Assembly: GCA_021793945.1 (NCBI GenBank)
Contig: JAJYRT010000096.1
Coordinates: forward strand, 1 to 6,836
Source: Thermoplasmata archaeon
GTDB lineage: Archaea; Thermoplasmatota; Thermoplasmata; Thermoplasmatales; Thermoplasmataceae
Reading direction: 5' to 3'
DNA: 6,836 bases
Part shown: positions 5,599-6,836 of the stretch, piece after piece
Position numbering within the stretch: the first letter of the stretch is position 1
How the letters are laid out: each line of letters begins with the position of its first letter
Notes under the pieces: model-generated
Seen by the model: only the letters and a program-made list of their open reading frames with translations
Databases searched by the model: none
Told to the model about the DNA's origin: nothing
Program-made: the position numbers and the translations under genes

Positions 5599-5625
5599 CA
5601 ACCGTTGTGGCTAAATTTATATATA
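5599..5625 (+). promoter_or_regulatory. Promoter of the small zinc-finger gene with palindromic element (site C)
   Basis: CAACCGTTG (5599-5607) is followed by exactly 10 nt and then TATATATA (5618-5625), part of a longer TTTATATATA box. Transcription should start near 5647, leaving a short leader of about nine bases before the ATG at 5656. The element begins only 15 nt after the stop codon of the reductase gene, so this small gene has its own promoter and is not just the tail of an operon. Confidence 0.65.
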
Positions 5626-5655
5626 GATACACAGGGTCATGATCTTGGTGATAAG

Positions 5656-5751
5656 ATGACCGAAGAGAAAATCGAGTGTAAATTATGCAATATGGGTTTT
5701 GCATCAAAGAAAGAATTGGACGAGCATATCTCAAAACATCACAAACATTAG
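5656..5751 (+). CDS. 31-residue C2H2 zinc-finger protein
   Basis: A very small protein consisting almost wholly of one C2H2 finger: C8-x2-C11-x12-H24-x3-H28, with H29 and H31 as extra histidines at the tail. The core residues F15 and L21 are in place. The same frame is open upstream to an ATG at 5566 inside the reductase gene, but the promoter at 5599-5625 and the GGTGAT Shine-Dalgarno-like site just before 5656 fix the start at 5656. The finger resembles that of the membrane protein at 3547 (shared pattern C-x2-C-x-M-x-F-x-S-K-x-x-L-x-E-H), as if one were a soluble copy of the other. A single finger is too small for strong sequence-specific DNA binding on its own; metal binding or protein contact is more likely. 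A terminator-like hairpin follows. Confidence 0.75.
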   Translation: MTEEKIECKLCNMGFASKKELDEHISKHHKH

Positions 5752-5765
5752 TCATGTAATCTGAC

Positions 5766-5787
5766 GCGAAGACTTCGTAATTTTTTT
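5766..5787 (+). terminator. Terminator after the small zinc-finger gene
   Basis: A short stem, CGAA-GAC-TTCG (5767-5777) extended by a G-T pair, is followed by AA and seven T (5781-5787), then a second run of six T a few bases on. It lies 14 nt after the stop codon of the small zinc-finger gene and only has its T-tracts on the plus strand. The stem is short, but the oligo-T tracts alone could stop archaeal RNA polymerase. Confidence 0.5.
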
Positions 5788-5815
5788 ACCAATTTTTTAA
5801 TGCTTGCGAGCGGGA

Positions 5816-5838
5816 ATTCCTCTTTCGTGAGAGGGAAT
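5816..5838 (+). repeat. Imperfect hairpin, possible left end of an IS605-derived remnant
   Basis: ATTCCTCT (5816-5823) pairs with AGAGGGAAT (5830-5838) with one bulged G and a 6-nt loop. It lies about 200 bp before the hairpin at 6041-6060. IS605-family elements carry a subterminal hairpin at each end, so the pair could mark an internally deleted element; the sequence alone does not prove the link. Confidence 0.25.
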
Positions 5839-5934
5839 GAGATCGAGCGAAACTCTATTATTTCTCTCAACTTATTGTACTGTCCGCTGGCAGACAGAAG
5901 TGAAACAGGTCGGATCGCATATTGCTTCATGCGT

Positions 5935-6119
5935 GCCTGCATCCGTAAAGTCAGAAGGTTTGGCATGAAGGAAGAGTACCTTCGGGCCGAGGGGAATTCA
6001 AGCCCATGGAGATTCTGCCAGCAACCTTTGAAGTGAGAAGCTCCCTGCGAAAGCTGGGAGAGGAGGTCATGTGCACATTCCTAGATTTCATGTTTCGTGT
6101 TATGACCGACAGAAAATAG
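5935..6119 (+). pseudogene. tnpB: Remnant of IS605-type tnpB, C-terminal end, frameshifted
   Basis: From about 5935 the plus strand reads ACIRKVRRFGMKEEYLRAEG, resembling the stretch after the zinc ribbon of IS605-type TnpB proteins (N-A-A-x-N-I-x-R-F-G). One base further on, from the four-G run at 5991-5994, the neighbouring frame reads GEFKPMEILPATFEV, the common G-E-x-K-P-(V/M)-E tail of archaeal TnpB. Restoring one G to that run would join the two. The second frame then runs to a TAG at 6117-6119. The catalytic RuvC-like part is absent; upstream sequence back to the zinc-finger gene shows no TnpB motifs. TnpB is an RNA-guided nuclease encoded by IS200/IS605 transposons; this copy cannot be active. 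Short length makes the call moderate, but the hairpin at 6041 supports it. Confidence 0.45.
6041..6060 (+). ncRNA. Terminal hairpin of the IS605 remnant, omega-RNA-like
   Basis: CTCCC-T-GC at 6041-6048 pairs with GC-T-GGGAG at 6053-6060 around a GAAA tetraloop of the stable GNRA class, with one T-T mismatch. Preceded by GAAG and followed by AGGAGGTCA, it has the look of the right-end hairpin of IS605-family elements, which in intact elements forms part of the guide (omega) RNA overlapping the tnpB 3' end. A second small stem, CCTTC-GGGCC-GAGGG, lies upstream at about 5979-5993. Whether any RNA is made here is unknown. Confidence 0.4.
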
Positions 6120-6207
6120 CAGACCTAAAAAAAGTCGGACAATAGAGATTGACTACACATGCTTTTATACATCTACTCCAGAACTTCCCGTTGCAAGCTC
6201 CCATATA

Positions 6208-6600
6208 TTAGGCTTCATTCGGCTCTCTTGCTATAACCCTGAACGCCTTCTGGTTTCCGAATATCACCTTGGATTCTCCGGTACCCAAAACCACATGGAG
6301 ATATATGTGGAGAAATCTCATCGCAGGCAGGTCCAATTGGGAAATTCTGAAAAATACATCTACGGGAATATCCTTTCGCGTGTATCCGGAAATGTTTGAA
6401 CATTCTCACCATAACCAGTTGGCAGATGGATAATGAATTGATCCATTGTCCTGTTGCAATCCTCTTTGGTTCTGTGGAAAGAATAACTTCCATGCCGGAT
6501 CTATGCCCACCTGTTTCTTGTCAGTATCTTCATGAAATCAAATGTTTCAACGTCTCGATACATTCCTGCATCCTCACAAGTATTTCCGCCTAAATTTGTG
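6208..6600 (-). pseudogene. Decayed minus-strand gene of unknown family
   Basis: The last 56 codons, from 6378 to the TAA at 6208, read as convincing protein: IPVDVFFRISQLDLPAMRF, then HVVLGTGESKVIFGNQKAF and REPNEA. The same frame continues upstream with one in-frame TGA at 6406-6408 and then DTDKKQVGIDPAWKLFFPQN up to about 6540. Before that, protein-like sequence (NTCEDAGMYRDVETFDF) continues in a different frame to about 6600, suggesting a frameshift near 6540. Other frames in the middle, such as DQFIIHLPTGYGENVQTF, also look plausible, so the exact lesions are unclear. I recognise no family. The alternative, that only the last 56 codons are meaningful, cannot be excluded. Confidence 0.4.
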
Positions 6601-6669
6601 GCAACCTTAGAAATGCGTTTAGTGAGTTGCTCAGGCTTGTGTTCATTCCCCAAACCAGAATGCCTAAAT

Positions 6670-6836
6670 TTAATGTGAATTTCTATCAGGCGATGGGATA
6701 TGTTTCCTGAGAGATAATGATATCAACGCCATAACGATCAATGCAGCGGAAATTATGCTCCACATGATAACAGGATAAGGATGAAGAAACTGCAGGATAA
6801 GCGTGCCAAGGAACGGGGAGAATGGAAAAATGAAGC
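6670..6836 (-). CDS. C-terminal end of a membrane transporter, probably MFS type, cut by window
   Basis: On the minus strand the frame enters at the window edge and runs 54 codons to the TAA at 6670-6672. It reads FIFPFSPFLGTLILQFLHPY, then a strongly hydrophobic segment VIMWSIISAALIVMALISL and a basic, hydrophilic tail SLRKHIPSPDRNSH. Two membrane segments, the first with an F-S-P-x-x-G-x-x-x-L-Q motif and the last followed by a basic cytoplasmic tail, are what helices 11 and 12 of a major facilitator superfamily transporter look like. The substrate cannot be judged. The decayed gene at 6208-6600 lies just downstream on the same strand. Confidence 0.6.
   Translation of the reverse strand, partial: FIFPFSPFLGTLILQFLHPYPVIMWSIISAALIVMALISLSLRKHIPSPDRNSH

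Noticed and set aside
5566..5655. Upstream extension of the small zinc-finger frame into the reductase gene
   Set aside because: A promoter with TATA box and a Shine-Dalgarno-like site lie inside this stretch, so translation should start at 5656.
5748..5966. 72-residue minus-strand frame ending over the stop of the small zinc-finger gene
   Set aside because: It has no Shine-Dalgarno or TATA box at a proper distance, crosses the terminator and hairpin sequences, and shows no family resemblance; the TATA-like box at about 6165-6171 is too far away.

Overview
The window looks like chromosomal DNA of an archaeon, most likely of the Thermoplasmatales group (inference, no marker gene is present). 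The grounds are TATA boxes centred about 26 nt before start codons with no leader, occasional Shine-Dalgarno sites of the GGTGA/GAGG type, a COG1751 protein, a CARF-type winged-helix regulator and very small C2H2 zinc-finger proteins. Base composition is moderate and slightly AT-rich.

Layout. Positions 1-1077 (minus strand): a RimJ/RimL-like GNAT acetyltransferase gene followed by the cut-off gene of a COG1751 (pyruvate-kinase C-terminal-like) protein, probably one transcript from a leaderless promoter. Positions 1078-2003: a gene-poor stretch with two doubtful small plus-strand frames, a 12-bp palindrome and a strong plus-strand hairpin/U-tract terminator. Positions 2004-5751: the core of the window, comprising an OsmC-family protein (minus), a CARF-like plus winged-helix regulator (minus), a membrane protein with an N-terminal C2H2 zinc finger (plus), a mycothione-reductase-like flavoprotein disulfide reductase (plus) and a 31-residue C2H2 zinc-finger protein (plus). 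Positions 5752-6207: a decayed IS605-type tnpB 3' end with its terminal hairpin. Positions 6208-6669: a minus-strand pseudogene of unknown family. Positions 6670-6836: the C-terminal end of a minus-strand membrane protein, probably an MFS-type transporter.

Main observation. Four of the five core genes (osmC-like, regulator, membrane zinc finger, small zinc finger) have a 9-bp palindrome, CAACSGTTG (one variant CAAGGGTTG), exactly 10 nt upstream of the TATA box. The exact palindrome occurs three times in the window, each time in a promoter. I infer one regulon, with the CARF-winged-helix protein as the obvious candidate regulator, itself carrying the site. Its members combine an OsmC-type thiol peroxidase-like protein with a membrane-bound and a free version of the same zinc finger; the disulfide reductase lies between them but has a different promoter. 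This looks like a redox, thiol or metal stress module controlled by a nucleotide-sensing-type regulator away from any CRISPR locus. The promoter pattern is seen directly; the regulatory link and the biological role are inference.
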